Positions 16,146 through 24,653 of a stretch of DNA of 47,004 bases are shown here, one piece after another; the stretch's first letter is position 1; every line of letters starts with the position of its first letter. Under the pieces are notes generated by a model. That model did no database searches. It was not told where the DNA came from and saw nothing but the letters and a program-made list of their open reading frames with translations. Origin of the DNA: CAZEQK01 sp964514395 (GTDB taxonomy: Bacteria; Bacillota; Bacilli; Tepidibacillales; Tepidibacillaceae); contig CAZEQK010000024.1 of assembly GCA_964514395.1 (NCBI GenBank), positions 1-47,004 on the forward strand. The letters are read 5' to 3'. A program made the translations under genes and the position numbers.

Positions 16146-16489
16146 ACCTTATCCTTGCATTGCAATCATTAAATCTAGCTTTGAGATTTTTTTTAGAGCT
16201 GTGGGTTCTAGCAGTAGCTGGTTATTGGGGATATAAAACGGGGAATATGTGGTACGTAAAGGCTATTTTAGGAATTGGCTTGCCATTGCTAATAGCAACT
16301 ATTTGGGGAATGTTTGGTGCCCCAAAGGCTTCATATCAACTATCAGGAATGTCTTACTATATGCTAGAGGTTATTATTTTTGGATTACCTGCTATTTTGC
16401 TTTTATTACTTGGAAAAGTAAATTTAGCATGGACATACGGGATTGTTTTAGCTATAAATCAATTTTTTATTATCATATGGCATCAATAA
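16142..16489 (+). CDS. YrdB-family (DUF2568) membrane protein
   Basis: This encodes 115 residues with four membrane helices: roughly residues 5-28, 37-57, 70-88 and 92-112. The pattern RFFLELWVLAVAGYWGYKTG near the start and WGMFGAPKAS in the middle mark the YrdB/DUF2568 family, whose function is unknown. It overlaps the TetR gene by 4 bp and ends the operon, with a strong terminator 23 bp later. A role in handling the ligand that the regulator senses is only an inference from context. Confidence 0.85.
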   Translation: MNLILALQSLNLALRFFLELWVLAVAGYWGYKTGNMWYVKAILGIGLPLLIATIWGMFGAPKASYQLSGMSYYMLEVIIFGLPAILLLLLGKVNLAWTYGIVLAINQFFIIIWHQ

Positions 16490-16511
16490 GGATTGTTACA
16501 AAACTTTTTTT

Positions 16512-16544
16512 AAACTCAATCTTTTTGTAGGATTGAGTTTTTTT
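16512..16544 (+). terminator. Terminator of the hydrolase-TetR-YrdB operon
   Basis: AAACTCAATC and GATTGAGTTT form a perfect 10-bp stem with a 9-nt loop, then T residues to 16544. Confidence 0.92.
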
Positions 16545-16678
16545 GACGAGCATGATCCCAATGATATCAGTAATAGATAGGTTGATGATGGATTGTTGAT
16601 AGATAATTGGTGGATTATATCAAGGTTAATGTATTATTATATATTTAGAATGTTTTTGAAATAGAGGAGTGATGTGTA

Positions 16679-18715
16679 ATGAATAACCTTGATATTTCCC
16701 AAGCAATGACTGTAAAGCTTGATGCTACTTTGCCACCATTACCTATATTTATTGAGGGAATTAGAAGGGCACCAAAGAGAGAATTTAATCTAACAAAGGA
16801 ACAAACGGAGCTTGCTTTAAAAAATGCGCTGCGTTATATTCCAGAAGAATTACATGAAATGTTGGCACCTGAATTTTTAGAGGAGTTATACACAAAAGGT
16901 CGTATTTACGGTTATCGTTTCCGACCCGAAGGACATATTAAGGCGAAGCCAATTGATCAATATAAAGGAAAGATTGTTGAGGCGAAAGCATTTCAAGTGA
17001 TGATCGATAATAATCTGGATTTTGATGTTGCTTTATACCCCTATGAATTAGTAACCTATGGGGAGACAGGACAGGTCTTTCAAAATTGGATGCAATATCG
17101 ATTAGTAAAAAAATACTTAGAAATCATGACAGAGGATCAGACGCTTGTCCTTTATTCAGGTCACCCATTAGGATTATTTAAATCGAGACCAGAAAGTCCA
17201 AGAGTGATGATCACAAATGGTTTAATGGTAGGTATGTTCGATAATCAAGAAAGCTGGCATAAAGCAGCCGCTTTAGGGGTGGCTAATTATGGACAGATGA
17301 CTGCTGGTGGATGGATGTATATCGGACCACAAGGGATTGTCCATGGTACATATAGCACGTTATTAAATGCAGGTAGATTGAAGCTTGGTATTTCTCAGGA
17401 TAAGGATTTAAGAGGATATCTGTTTGTTAGCTCTGGACTTGGTGGGATGAGTGGTGCCCAAGGAAAGGCCGTAAGGATAGCGAATGGTGTTGGAATTATT
17501 GCAGAGGTGGATTATTCTCGAATTGAGACAAGATTAAATCAAGGCTGGATTGATCGAGTAACGGATAATCTAGATGAAATTTTTCAATTAGCCATTGAAT
17601 ATAAGAATAAAAAAGAGGGAATTGCCATTGCCTACCATGGTAATATCGTTGATCTATTAGAATATGCGGTGAATCATAATAAAAAAATCGATTTACTGTC
17701 AGACCAAACATCCTGTCATGCAGTCTATGACGGTGGCTATTGTCCAAAGGGAATTAACTTTGATGAGAGGACAGAGCTTTTAAGAACAGATAAGCCTAGT
17801 TTTAGACAATTAGTAGATAAAACCTTACGTCATCACTATGAATTAGTAGGAATGCTTGTAAAAAAAGGAACCTATTTCTTTGATTATGGCAATAGCTTTT
17901 TAAAGGCAATCTATGATGCAGGAGTTCAGGAAATTTGTAAAAACGGAATTGATGAAACGGATGGCTTTATTTTTCCATCCTATGTAGAGGATATTCTCGG
18001 TCCACAATTATTTGATTATGGATATGGACCATTCAGATGGGTTTGTTTAAGTGGTGAGAAAGAGGATTTAAGAAAAACGGATCATGCAGCGATGGAATGC
18101 ATCAATCCTAATCGAAGGTATCAGGATCGAGATAATTACATATGGATAAAAGATGCAGAAAAAAACAAGCTAGTGGTGGGAACACAAGCGCGGATTTTAT
18201 ATACAGATGCGCTTGGAAGAAGGGATATTGCATTAAAATTTAATGAGCTGGTCCGAAAAGGTGAGATAGGTCCAGTGATGCTTGGAAGAGATCATCATGA
18301 TACAGGTGGGACGGATTCTCCATTTAGAGAAACGGCAAATATAAAGGACGGAAGTAATATAATGGCAGATATGTCTACCCATATTTTTGCTGGTAATGCA
18401 GCTAGGGGTATGAGCTTAGTGGCTTTACATAATGGTGGTGGAGTAGGTATTGGTAAGGCAATCAATGGAGGTTTTGGTCTTGTACTAGATGGTAGTGAAA
18501 GGATAGATCAGGTAATAAACTCTGCTATGCCTTGGGATGTCATGGGTGGTGTGGCCCGCAGAGCATGGGCAAGAAATGAGAATGCGATGGCAACAAGTAT
18601 AGAATACAATCAAGCATTTAAAGGCTCTAATCATATTACAATTCCATTTAGGGTAAATGAGGATTTGATAGTAAATCTAATAGACAAAACCTATGAGGCA
18701 GGTAAAAGCAAATAG
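16679..18715 (+). CDS. hutU: Urocanate hydratase, long form
   Basis: This encodes 678 residues, about 125 longer than Bacillus or Pseudomonas HutU (about 550-560). It has the length of the clostridial and animal enzymes. It adds water to urocanate, giving imidazolonepropionate, with tightly bound NAD+ acting as an electrophile. Seen motifs are YSGHPLGLFKSRPESPR, YGQMTAGGWMYIGPQGIVHG, the NAD loop SSGLGGMSGAQGKA (near residue 250), DQTSCHAVYDGGYCPKG (about 341-357) and GRDHHDTGGTDSPFRET. GAGGAGTGA precedes ATG. It opens a three-gene hut operon. No histidase gene (hutH) or HutP lies nearby. The long form suggests acquisition from, or shared ancestry with, Clostridia rather than the B. subtilis hut operon. 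Confidence 0.95.
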   Translation: MNNLDISQAMTVKLDATLPPLPIFIEGIRRAPKREFNLTKEQTELALKNALRYIPEELHEMLAPEFLEELYTKGRIYGYRFRPEGHIKAKPIDQYKGKIVEAKAFQVMIDNNLDFDVALYPYELVTYGETGQVFQNWMQYRLVKKYLEIMTEDQTLVLYSGHPLGLFKSRPESPRVMITNGLMVGMFDNQESWHKAAALGVANYGQMTAGGWMYIGPQGIVHGTYSTLLNAGRLKLGISQDKDLRGYLFVSSGLGGMSGAQGKAVRIANGVGIIAEVDYSRIETRLNQGWIDRVTDNLDEIFQLAIEYKNKKEGIAIAYHGNIVDLLEYAVNHNKKIDLLSDQTSCHAVYDGGYCPKGINFDERTELLRTDKPSFRQLVDKTLRHHYELVGMLVKKGTYFFDYGNSFLKAIYDAGVQEICKNGIDETDGFIFPSYVEDILGPQLFDYGYGPFRWVCLSGEKEDLRKTDHAAMECINPNRRYQDRDNYIWIKDAEKNKLVVGTQARILYTDALGRRDIALKFNELVRKGEIGPVMLGRDHHDTGGTDSPFRETANIKDGSNIMADMSTHIFAGNAARGMSLVALHNGGGVGIGKAINGGFGLVLDGSERIDQVINSAMPWDVMGGVARRAWARNENAMATSIEYNQAFKGSNHITIPFRVNEDLIVNLIDKTYEAGKSK

Positions 18716-18743
18716 TATGGAACAGATAAAGAGGTGAGAGGTA

Positions 18744-20015
18744 ATGAAGACAGGAAGCATCATAATTATACATGCTAATGAAGTCGTTACTGTAAGCGGT
18801 TTTAAAGCAAAAAAAGGAAAAGAAATGTCCAATTTAGATATTATTACAGATGGTGCTGTCGTAATCGAGGATGGCATCATTAAAATGGTTGGTAAAACGG
18901 AAGAGATATTGGATAATGTGGATGCTGATAAATATGAAGTGATTAATGCAAAAGGAAAGGCCGTACTACCTGGCTTTGTCGATCCCCATACTCACTTTGT
19001 TTTTGGAGGATATAGAGCAGAGGAATTCTCATGGCGCTTAAAGGGTGTCAGCTATATGGAAATCATGAATCGTGGTGGTGGGATTCTAAGTACAGTAAAG
19101 GCAACGAGAGAAGCAACAAAGGATGAGCTTATTAAGGAAAGCATCAATAGATTGAACTCGATGCTATCCTTTGGTGTGACTACTGTTGAAGGAAAGAGTG
19201 GCTATGGTTTAGATCATGACACAGAGTTAAAGCAGCTAGAGGTGATGCTAGACTTAGATAAACAGCATCCAATTGATATCGTAAACACATTTCTTGGAGC
19301 CCATGCAGTACCTCCTGAATTTAAAGGGAAAGAGGATAAATTCATCGATTATATCATCGATCAAGTCCTTCCTGAGGTTTCTAATAGAAAATTAGCGGAG
19401 TTTTGTGATGTTTTCTGTGAAGAGGGAGTCTTTTCTGTAGAACAATCTAGACGTTTATTGACAAAGGCTAAAGAGATGGGTTTAAAGCTTAAATTACATG
19501 CAGATGAGATTGTGCCACTTGGCGGGACAGAGTTAGCAGCAGAATTATATGCAAAATCAGCTGATCATCTATTGCATGCTTCAGATCAAGGAATAAAACA
19601 GATGGCTGAAAATAATGTAGTAGCAACACTTCTACCTGGAACAGCCTTTAGCTTAAAGGAAGCCTATGCAAGGGCTAGATTTATGATCGATGCTAATTGT
19701 GCCGTTGCCTTGGCTACCGATTTAAATCCTGGGAGCTGTTTTAGTAATTCTATTCCCTTAATTTTTTCATTAGCTACGCTCTATATGGGGATGACACCTG
19801 AGGAAGCCGTTACCGCTTTAACTTTAAATGGTGCTGCAAGTATTGATCGTGCTGATACGATTGGTAGTATAGATGTTGGCAAAAAAGGAGATATCATTAT
19901 CCTAGAATTTCCTTCCTATCAGTTTATTTCCTACCATTTTGGAGTAAATATTGTAGAGAAAGTAATAAAGGATGGAAGGGTAGTCGTAGATAAAGAATGG
20001 GGGAATATGGTGTGA
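18744..20015 (+). CDS. hutI: Imidazolonepropionase
   Basis: This encodes 423 residues, normal length. It is an amidohydrolase with an N-terminal metal site DPHTHFVFGG (near residue 80), the region EGKSGYGLDHDTELKQL, a His in KLKLHADEIVPLGG, and ATDLNPGSC for the late Asp ligand. It hydrolyses 4-imidazolone-5-propionate to N-formimino-L-glutamate, the third step of histidine breakdown, using one zinc or iron. AGGTGAGAGG precedes ATG 28 bp after hutU. Its stop codon overlaps the hutG start (GTGA), so the next gene is translationally coupled. No unusual feature was seen. Confidence 0.95.
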   Translation: MKTGSIIIIHANEVVTVSGFKAKKGKEMSNLDIITDGAVVIEDGIIKMVGKTEEILDNVDADKYEVINAKGKAVLPGFVDPHTHFVFGGYRAEEFSWRLKGVSYMEIMNRGGGILSTVKATREATKDELIKESINRLNSMLSFGVTTVEGKSGYGLDHDTELKQLEVMLDLDKQHPIDIVNTFLGAHAVPPEFKGKEDKFIDYIIDQVLPEVSNRKLAEFCDVFCEEGVFSVEQSRRLLTKAKEMGLKLKLHADEIVPLGGTELAAELYAKSADHLLHASDQGIKQMAENNVVATLLPGTAFSLKEAYARARFMIDANCAVALATDLNPGSCFSNSIPLIFSLATLYMGMTPEEAVTALTLNGAASIDRADTIGSIDVGKKGDIIILEFPSYQFISYHFGVNIVEKVIKDGRVVVDKEWGNMV

Positions 20016-20971
20016 AGATACCTTTTTTAAATCCTGCTGGTGCTGCTAAGTTTGTCGACCATCAGGTTACGAAGGCAAATGACATTATAAAAACATGGCA
20101 GGGAGAAGAGATAGAAGGCTTTGGCATCATTGGTGCTCCGTTATCAAAGTCATCGATCAGTCATTCAGGTGCAGCACTAGCCCCTACAACTATTCGGAGG
20201 GCTTTGTCAGCCTTTACAACCTATTCGATTGAGGATGATGTGGATATAAAGGATTGCTGGGTGTTTGATTTAGGTGATGTTACGATGCATGTAACAGATA
20301 TCCCATTATCTCAAAGAAGGATAGAGGAAACCATAACAGAAATTTTAAAGGAACATCAAAATTTTATTCCCATATTACTTGGAGGGGATCATTCAGTAAG
20401 TGCTCCAAGTATTAAAGCATTTAAAAAGAATAAAGGAACGGTTGGCGTGATTCAATTTGATGCTCACCATGACCTTCGTAACCTACAGGATGGTGGCACG
20501 ACAAACGGGACCCCGTTTAGAACATTATTAGAGGATAAAGTAATTGAAGGGAAGCACCTCGTTCAGATTGGAATTCGTGATTTTTCAAATAGCAAAGAAT
20601 ATTTTATGTATGGAAAAGAAAATGGTGTAAAGATATACACGATGAAGGATGTAAGGGAAAAGCCAATCAAAAGCCTATTAGCGGATGCGATCCAATATTT
20701 AAAGCCATTGGTTGATGTAATATATGTCTCAGTAGATATGGATGTGGTTGATCAAGCCCATGCTCCTGGATGCCCAGCCATCGGGCCCGGGGGGATGGAT
20801 AGTCAATCCTTATTAGAAGGAATTGCATATTTAGGCGAGGAATCCTATGTGAAAGGAATCGATATTGTAGAAATCGATCCTACATTAGATGTGAGGGATA
20901 TGACGAGTCGTTTAGGAGCTCATGTTATTCTACAATTTTTAAAAGGAAAAAGGAAATCCTTAGATTATTAA
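20012..20971 (+). CDS. hutG: Formimidoylglutamase (arginase/agmatinase family)
   Basis: This encodes 319 residues from GTG at 20012, which overlaps the hutI stop as GTGA. An in-frame ATG at 19997 lies inside hutI and is less likely. The Mn2+-site motifs of ureohydrolases are complete: GGDHSVS (about residue 124), DAHHDLR (about 150), SVDMDVVD (about 243) and EIDPTLD. In this operon the substrate should be formiminoglutamate, cleaved to formamide and glutamate, the last step of the four-step route. Agmatinase is the alternative for the family alone. With the upstream urocanase and imidazolonepropionase it gives glutamate from urocanate. A terminator follows 30 bp later. Confidence 0.88.
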   Translation: MKIPFLNPAGAAKFVDHQVTKANDIIKTWQGEEIEGFGIIGAPLSKSSISHSGAALAPTTIRRALSAFTTYSIEDDVDIKDCWVFDLGDVTMHVTDIPLSQRRIEETITEILKEHQNFIPILLGGDHSVSAPSIKAFKKNKGTVGVIQFDAHHDLRNLQDGGTTNGTPFRTLLEDKVIEGKHLVQIGIRDFSNSKEYFMYGKENGVKIYTMKDVREKPIKSLLADAIQYLKPLVDVIYVSVDMDVVDQAHAPGCPAIGPGGMDSQSLLEGIAYLGEESYVKGIDIVEIDPTLDVRDMTSRLGAHVILQFLKGKRKSLDY

Positions 20972-21002
20972 ATACTAATTATTATCTATCACTCATGCTT
21001 AG

Positions 21003-21034
21003 AAAGGTCACTTTAAAGGAAGTGGCTTTTTTTA
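21003..21034 (+). terminator. Terminator of the hut operon
   Basis: GTCACTT and AAGTGGC (one wobble) extend into A/T pairs to give a long stem, with T residues to 21034. It lies 31 bp after hutG. Confidence 0.8.
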
Positions 21035-21142
21035 AATTGTAAAATATAGTAATATAAGAATATATCACTTAGGAGCATAGGGGTACATAAAGCTTACAGA
21101 TAGAAATGAATTTAATAACTAAGAATGCTGGAGGTGAATTTT

Positions 21143-21769
21143 GTGTTGAAAAAATTTAGCATGTTAATCTTCTCTGTATTTCTATTATTCTTTTTGTTAA
21201 ATCTTCCAGGATTGATACCTATAGGGTCTTCTAATTTACGGGAAATACAAAGGGATGTCTTCGGTTGGAATTATATTGGGCTATCAGCTAATTATGTATT
21301 ATTTATCATCATTTTTAAATTTAGAAAAAAGCCTTTAGCCTATTATGGTGTACATACTGGAAAATGGAAAAAAAATATTGTCTGGTATAGTATCCTAACC
21401 ATCTCTATACTTACATTATTCCGATTGATTGATTTATTAAGCTATGGAGGACTTAAATTTCAGCTTCCTACCCTATCTACCTTTATCTTTCAATTTTTTT
21501 ATGTTGCATTTGGTGAGGAATTATTTTATCGAGGTTATGTGCAAACTGATTACGGAATATGGACCGCATCGATTTTATTTGGAGCTTTACATTCTTTAAA
21601 TATTTTTGCTGACGATATTTCATGGACTACAGCGCTATCATGGGGATTATTTGCTACATTTTTAGGCTTTATTATGGGATTTATAAGAAAAAAAACAGAT
21701 TCCATTTATGCCACTTCACTTTTTCATGGATTGGTTAATATTCTTAATTATTTTTTTGTACCATTTTAA
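21143..21769 (+). CDS. CPBP-family intramembrane glutamic protease
   Basis: This encodes 208 residues from GTG at 21143; GGAGGTGA at 21130-21137 gives good spacing, and a TTG at 21146 is also possible. An ATG at 21125 would lie ahead of that site. About seven membrane helices are visible. The CPBP (Abi/Rce1) signature is present: GEELFYRGY (motif 1, EExxxR) and then FGALHSLN and LFHGLVNILN with the conserved His residues. Relatives cleave membrane peptides or give self-immunity to bacteriocins. No bacteriocin gene is seen beside it. The gene is single; the next 350 bp hold only hairpins and the next promoter. Confidence 0.85.
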   Translation: MLKKFSMLIFSVFLLFFLLNLPGLIPIGSSNLREIQRDVFGWNYIGLSANYVLFIIIFKFRKKPLAYYGVHTGKWKKNIVWYSILTISILTLFRLIDLLSYGGLKFQLPTLSTFIFQFFYVAFGEELFYRGYVQTDYGIWTASILFGALHSLNIFADDISWTTALSWGLFATFLGFIMGFIRKKTDSIYATSLFHGLVNILNYFFVPF

Positions 21770-22119
21770 AGATAATCATACATAGGAAAAACATAAGCAA
21801 CGTTATTGCTTTATATACAGTTTAAATAGCTTGCCTATTTATAATTTAAAAAGAACACATTTCATAAAGGCTTAATATCAAAAGGGAATTAAATGTAATT
21901 TAAAGCTATGTACCATAACAGAACCTGGCTCTTAGAGACCAGGTTCTGCTTATATTGAAAAATGAAAGAAGATTACAATGATAAGTATTCCATGAAAATT
22001 AGTTTCTTGTGGTATAATATATATCGATTATTAAGATTCGTCTAATTGATAAATAATTTACAAACAGCAAATATACTGTTTTCAATATAAGCTTACAAAT
22101 TAGATGAGGAGATGAAAAC
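21770..22119. promoter_or_regulatory. Intergenic region: hairpins and the VIT gene promoter
   Basis: Near 21795 a small hairpin (AAGCAA/TTGCTT) and, at 21920-21947, a 9-bp one (AGAACCTGG/CCAGGTTCT) could end the CPBP gene. A TATAAT-like box sits at 22013-22018. In the leader of the next gene are an inverted repeat AAACAG-N8-CTGTTT (22062-22081) and a longer TCTAATT/AATTAGA pairing that ends near the ribosome binding site. A metal-responsive operator or leader is possible but unproven. Confidence 0.4.
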
Positions 22120-22815
22120 GTGACACAAACTTTGCATAAGGAAGAGCATTTTACAGCATCTGAATTTATCCGCGATGTTGTCATTGGAATGGCTGATGGA
22201 CTTACTGTACCATTTGCATTAGCAGCAGGTCTATCAGGGACCCTACCAAATACTTCACTAATTGTTATTGCAGGAATCGCAGAAATTGCGGCTGGTTCGA
22301 TAGCGATGGGATTAGGTGGATATTTAGCTGCACGGACTGATCGAGACCATTACATGGCAGAAAAAGAACGTGAGTATCAGGAGATTATTGACCTTCCGGA
22401 AAGAGAAAAAGAAGAGGTAGCGGAAATATTAAGAGAATGGGGGCTGAAGGAAAAGGATGTTGAAGCAGCGGTGGAGGATATCGCATCAGATGACGATCGC
22501 TGGGTTGATTTTATGATGAAATATGAATTAGGGTTAGAGGAACCAGAGCCACGAAGAGCAAGGGACAGCTCCTTAACTATTGGGTTATCCTATATCGTTG
22601 GGGGAATGATTCCATTGTCTCCATATATCATTACTAGTAATGCTTCAACTGCATTAACTTTTTCCGTTATTATTACACTTATCGCTTTATTTGTTTTTGG
22701 CTGGGTAAAAGGACATTTTACAGGAACTGGAAGATTTAAAAATGCATGGCATACAACGCTTGTTGGTGGCTTAGCTGCAGGAATCGCATTTACTATTGCT
22801 AAAATAATATCATAA
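22120..22815 (+). CDS. VIT1/CCC1-family Fe/Mn transporter
   Basis: This encodes 231 residues with GTG at 22120 and GAGGAGAT upstream. Five membrane helices in the VIT1 arrangement are seen: an N-terminal pair with DVVIGMADGLTVPFALAAGLSG (conserved Asp-Gly metal path), EIAAGSIAMGLGGYLA, then a charged cytosolic insert of about 60 residues rich in Glu (KEKDVEAAVEDI), and a C-terminal trio (LTIGLSYIVGGMIPLSPY). The family moves Fe2+ or Mn2+ out of the cytosol, and the Glu-rich insert is its metal-binding domain. Here it probably exports or detoxifies iron or manganese. It is a single gene with a strong shared terminator downstream. Confidence 0.88.
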   Translation: MTQTLHKEEHFTASEFIRDVVIGMADGLTVPFALAAGLSGTLPNTSLIVIAGIAEIAAGSIAMGLGGYLAARTDRDHYMAEKEREYQEIIDLPEREKEEVAEILREWGLKEKDVEAAVEDIASDDDRWVDFMMKYELGLEEPEPRRARDSSLTIGLSYIVGGMIPLSPYIITSNASTALTFSVIITLIALFVFGWVKGHFTGTGRFKNAWHTTLVGGLAAGIAFTIAKIIS

Positions 22816-22901
22816 TAGACTTAATTATATAAATAAATGTATGAATACTATAGCTTTATATTCAAACAACTAAATACATATTAACGATGTAGAGCATCAT
22901 C

Positions 22902-22937
22902 AAAAAGGCAAAAAGAATTTCTTCTTTTTGCCTTTTA
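22902..22937. terminator. Strong bidirectional terminator
   Basis: A 15-bp stem (AAAAGGCAAAAAGAA with TTCTTTTTGCCTTTT) separates the VIT gene from the convergent membrane-protein gene. A-rich on one side and T-rich on the other, it serves both. Confidence 0.92.
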
Positions 22938-22940
22938 AGA

Positions 22941-23402
22941 TTACATGCTTATTTGTTCAGAGGTATGGACAATTTGGTTATTTCTAATAGCAAATACGAA
23001 AAACGGAAGTAAAAATGGGAATATAACACTAAGCACTGTTAGAAGAACATCATTTTTACTTTGTTTTTTATATAACTCATAGTAACTCATGATAAGGACT
23101 ACGGTATATGCTATGCCCACTACGGAGGTTAAAAAGCTACTAAAAGAGAATAGATTTATTACTATTGGACCTATAGGAAGCACCCACTCAATATAGGGTA
23201 TTTTAGATTCGTTTTTTACAAGCATGCCTAGAAGATACATATTAGCAATTGGAATCCAAGCTAACCAAGAATTTTCAAGATTATTCTTATTAGCGATAGT
23301 CTGCAATCCTAAAGCTAAAAAGATGTAAGCTAAAACAAAGTAGATTAAAAAGATTAATGTGATAGCAAGTGATGAGCCGAGAATAATACTAAGAGCATTC
23401 AT
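22941..23402 (-). CDS. Small integral membrane protein of unknown function
   Basis: This encodes 153 residues from ATG at 23402, with AAAGGGGA 10 nt upstream; an earlier ATG at 23423 precedes that site. Four to five membrane helices are seen, with a conserved-looking loop ALGLQTIANKNNLENSWLAWIPIANMYLLG. This loop is typical of a widespread Firmicute family of small membrane proteins without known function, in which the WLAWIPIAN motif recurs. The C-terminus is short and polar. It is a single gene, convergent with the VIT gene. Nothing in the context points to a partner. Confidence 0.65.
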   Translation of the reverse strand: MNALSIILGSSLAITLIFLIYFVLAYIFLALGLQTIANKNNLENSWLAWIPIANMYLLGMLVKNESKIPYIEWVLPIGPIVINLFSFSSFLTSVVGIAYTVVLIMSYYELYKKQSKNDVLLTVLSVIFPFLLPFFVFAIRNNQIVHTSEQISM

Positions 23403-23895
23403 AAAACAATTTTCCCCTTTCAAAAAACAATTTTAGATGCTTTAAATTCCAAAATAATGAAATTCAAATACAATATTTATATAATTCAACAAAAATATAC
23501 ATAATCCTTCAACATTTGATATTTTTATTATTATTTAGTATCATATGCCCATTTAAATGTAACCGTCTATTTGTCATAATAGAAATAACATTTATAAAGA
23601 AGACTTGGTTAAGATGGTTTTTTTTATCTCCACCTAAACCTTAGTCGCTCTTATTTCGAGGATGGTAACAATTCCTTCTAACAGTGTTGAAGAGGGAGTC
23701 TTGTTGAAACCGAAGATAAAATAATATTCATTAAAAAAAGTCATTTTTTTAAAAAAAAATTTAATTTTTAAAGCTTTTTTAAAAATTAAGCTGTAAAGTA
23801 TTTAAATAAATAGAGATGTATTTTTATTAAACATGCCAACAAAAGTTTATCAAAAACTTTTGTTAAATTGAACTAATACTGTTGGAGGGAATTAT
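23403..23895. promoter_or_regulatory. AT-rich gap upstream of the FMN-binding protein
   Basis: No gene is visible in these 490 bp. Two long AT-rich inverted repeats stand out. One is TTAATTTTTAA/TTAAAAATTAA near 23760-23790. The other is a perfect 11-bp pair, AACAAAAGTTT and AAACTTTTGTT at 23838-23848 and 23854-23864, about 20 bp ahead of the ribosome binding site. The second could be an operator or attenuator for the module. The segment 23597-23705, bounded by AAGACT and AGTCTT, is less AT-rich than its surroundings, but I recognise no RNA family or gene in it. Confidence 0.4.
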
Positions 23896-24615
23896 ATGGC
23901 AAAGATGGGAAATAAAATGATTGCATTATGTTCAGCTGCGATTGGAACTCTGTATATTACAAGTTATATAAATACAACCCCAATTCATGCAGATATAGCA
24001 CAGATTAATCCTACGGTAACAGCATCAATTAATAATGTTACAAATAGTGAACCAATAAATAAAAAAATTAGTGCTGCGATAGATAATGTAAAGAAGAGCA
24101 CACCAATAACAAAAGCTACAAGCACTTCACCTGATACGAATACTACAAATACCAAAACTACGACGACAAAGACAACGACGGCAACAGCAACGAAAACAAA
24201 TACAGCAACGAAAACTACGACGAGTAAATCAACACCGACTACAAAAACAACAACATCGCAGCCTACGACATCAACAAAAACAACGACAACTACAAAACCA
24301 GCTACCAAATCGACTACAACAAAAACGAGTAAGACAGTGACAACCAATAAAAAATATAAAGATGGAACCTTTTACGGTGTAGGTAGAAATAGGATAGGTG
24401 CTGTAGAAGTAGCTGTTACGATAAAACAAGACAAAATTATTTCTGTTCAAATTGTTCAATGTACTACTAGCTATCCTGAATATTATATTAGCGCGTTACC
24501 AGATCAAGTGGTTTCTAGACAGAGTGCAAATGTTGATACTGTCTCAGGAGCAACAAGAAGTACGGAGGATTTTAGGATGGCAGTAATGATGGCGCTAAAA
24601 AGTGCGCAAATTTAA
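23896..24615 (+). CDS. Secreted FMN-binding domain protein with Thr-rich stalk
   Basis: This encodes 239 residues. An N-terminal signal segment (MIALCSAAIGTLYITSYI) ends near IHADIAQ; no lipobox fits. Residues about 75-150 are almost only Thr, Lys, Ser and Ala, a low-complexity stalk that could span the cell wall. The C-terminal domain (about 152-239) is an FMN-binding domain: KYKDGTFYGVGRNRIGAVEVAV and VDTVSGATRSTEDF. Thr220 in SGAT is the residue to which ApbE-type transferases attach FMN through a phosphoester. The transferase gene follows 38 bp later. The product should be a covalently flavinylated electron carrier outside the membrane. GTTGGAGGG precedes ATG. Confidence 0.9.
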   Translation: MAKMGNKMIALCSAAIGTLYITSYINTTPIHADIAQINPTVTASINNVTNSEPINKKISAAIDNVKKSTPITKATSTSPDTNTTNTKTTTTKTTTATATKTNTATKTTTSKSTPTTKTTTSQPTTSTKTTTTTKPATKSTTTKTSKTVTTNKKYKDGTFYGVGRNRIGAVEVAVTIKQDKIISVQIVQCTTSYPEYYISALPDQVVSRQSANVDTVSGATRSTEDFRMAVMMALKSAQI

Positions 24616-24653
24616 ATTCATATAATTCTATTCCTTGGGGGATATGACAATCG

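Noticed and set aside
23597..23705. Less AT-rich segment bounded by AAGACT/AGTCTT, a possible ncRNA or riboswitch
   Set aside because: The 6-bp end pairing is weak, no known RNA core is recognisable, and no coding frame is supported. Kept only as a note in the gap entry.
23985..24347. 120-codon minus-strand frame, Val-rich
   Set aside because: It is the complement of the Thr-rich stalk (ACN codons read backwards as Val-like codons), with no start signals.
24121..24350. Repeat array or CRISPR-like appearance of the Thr-codon tract
   Set aside because: It is coding low-complexity sequence (ACN and AAA codons) without regular spacers.
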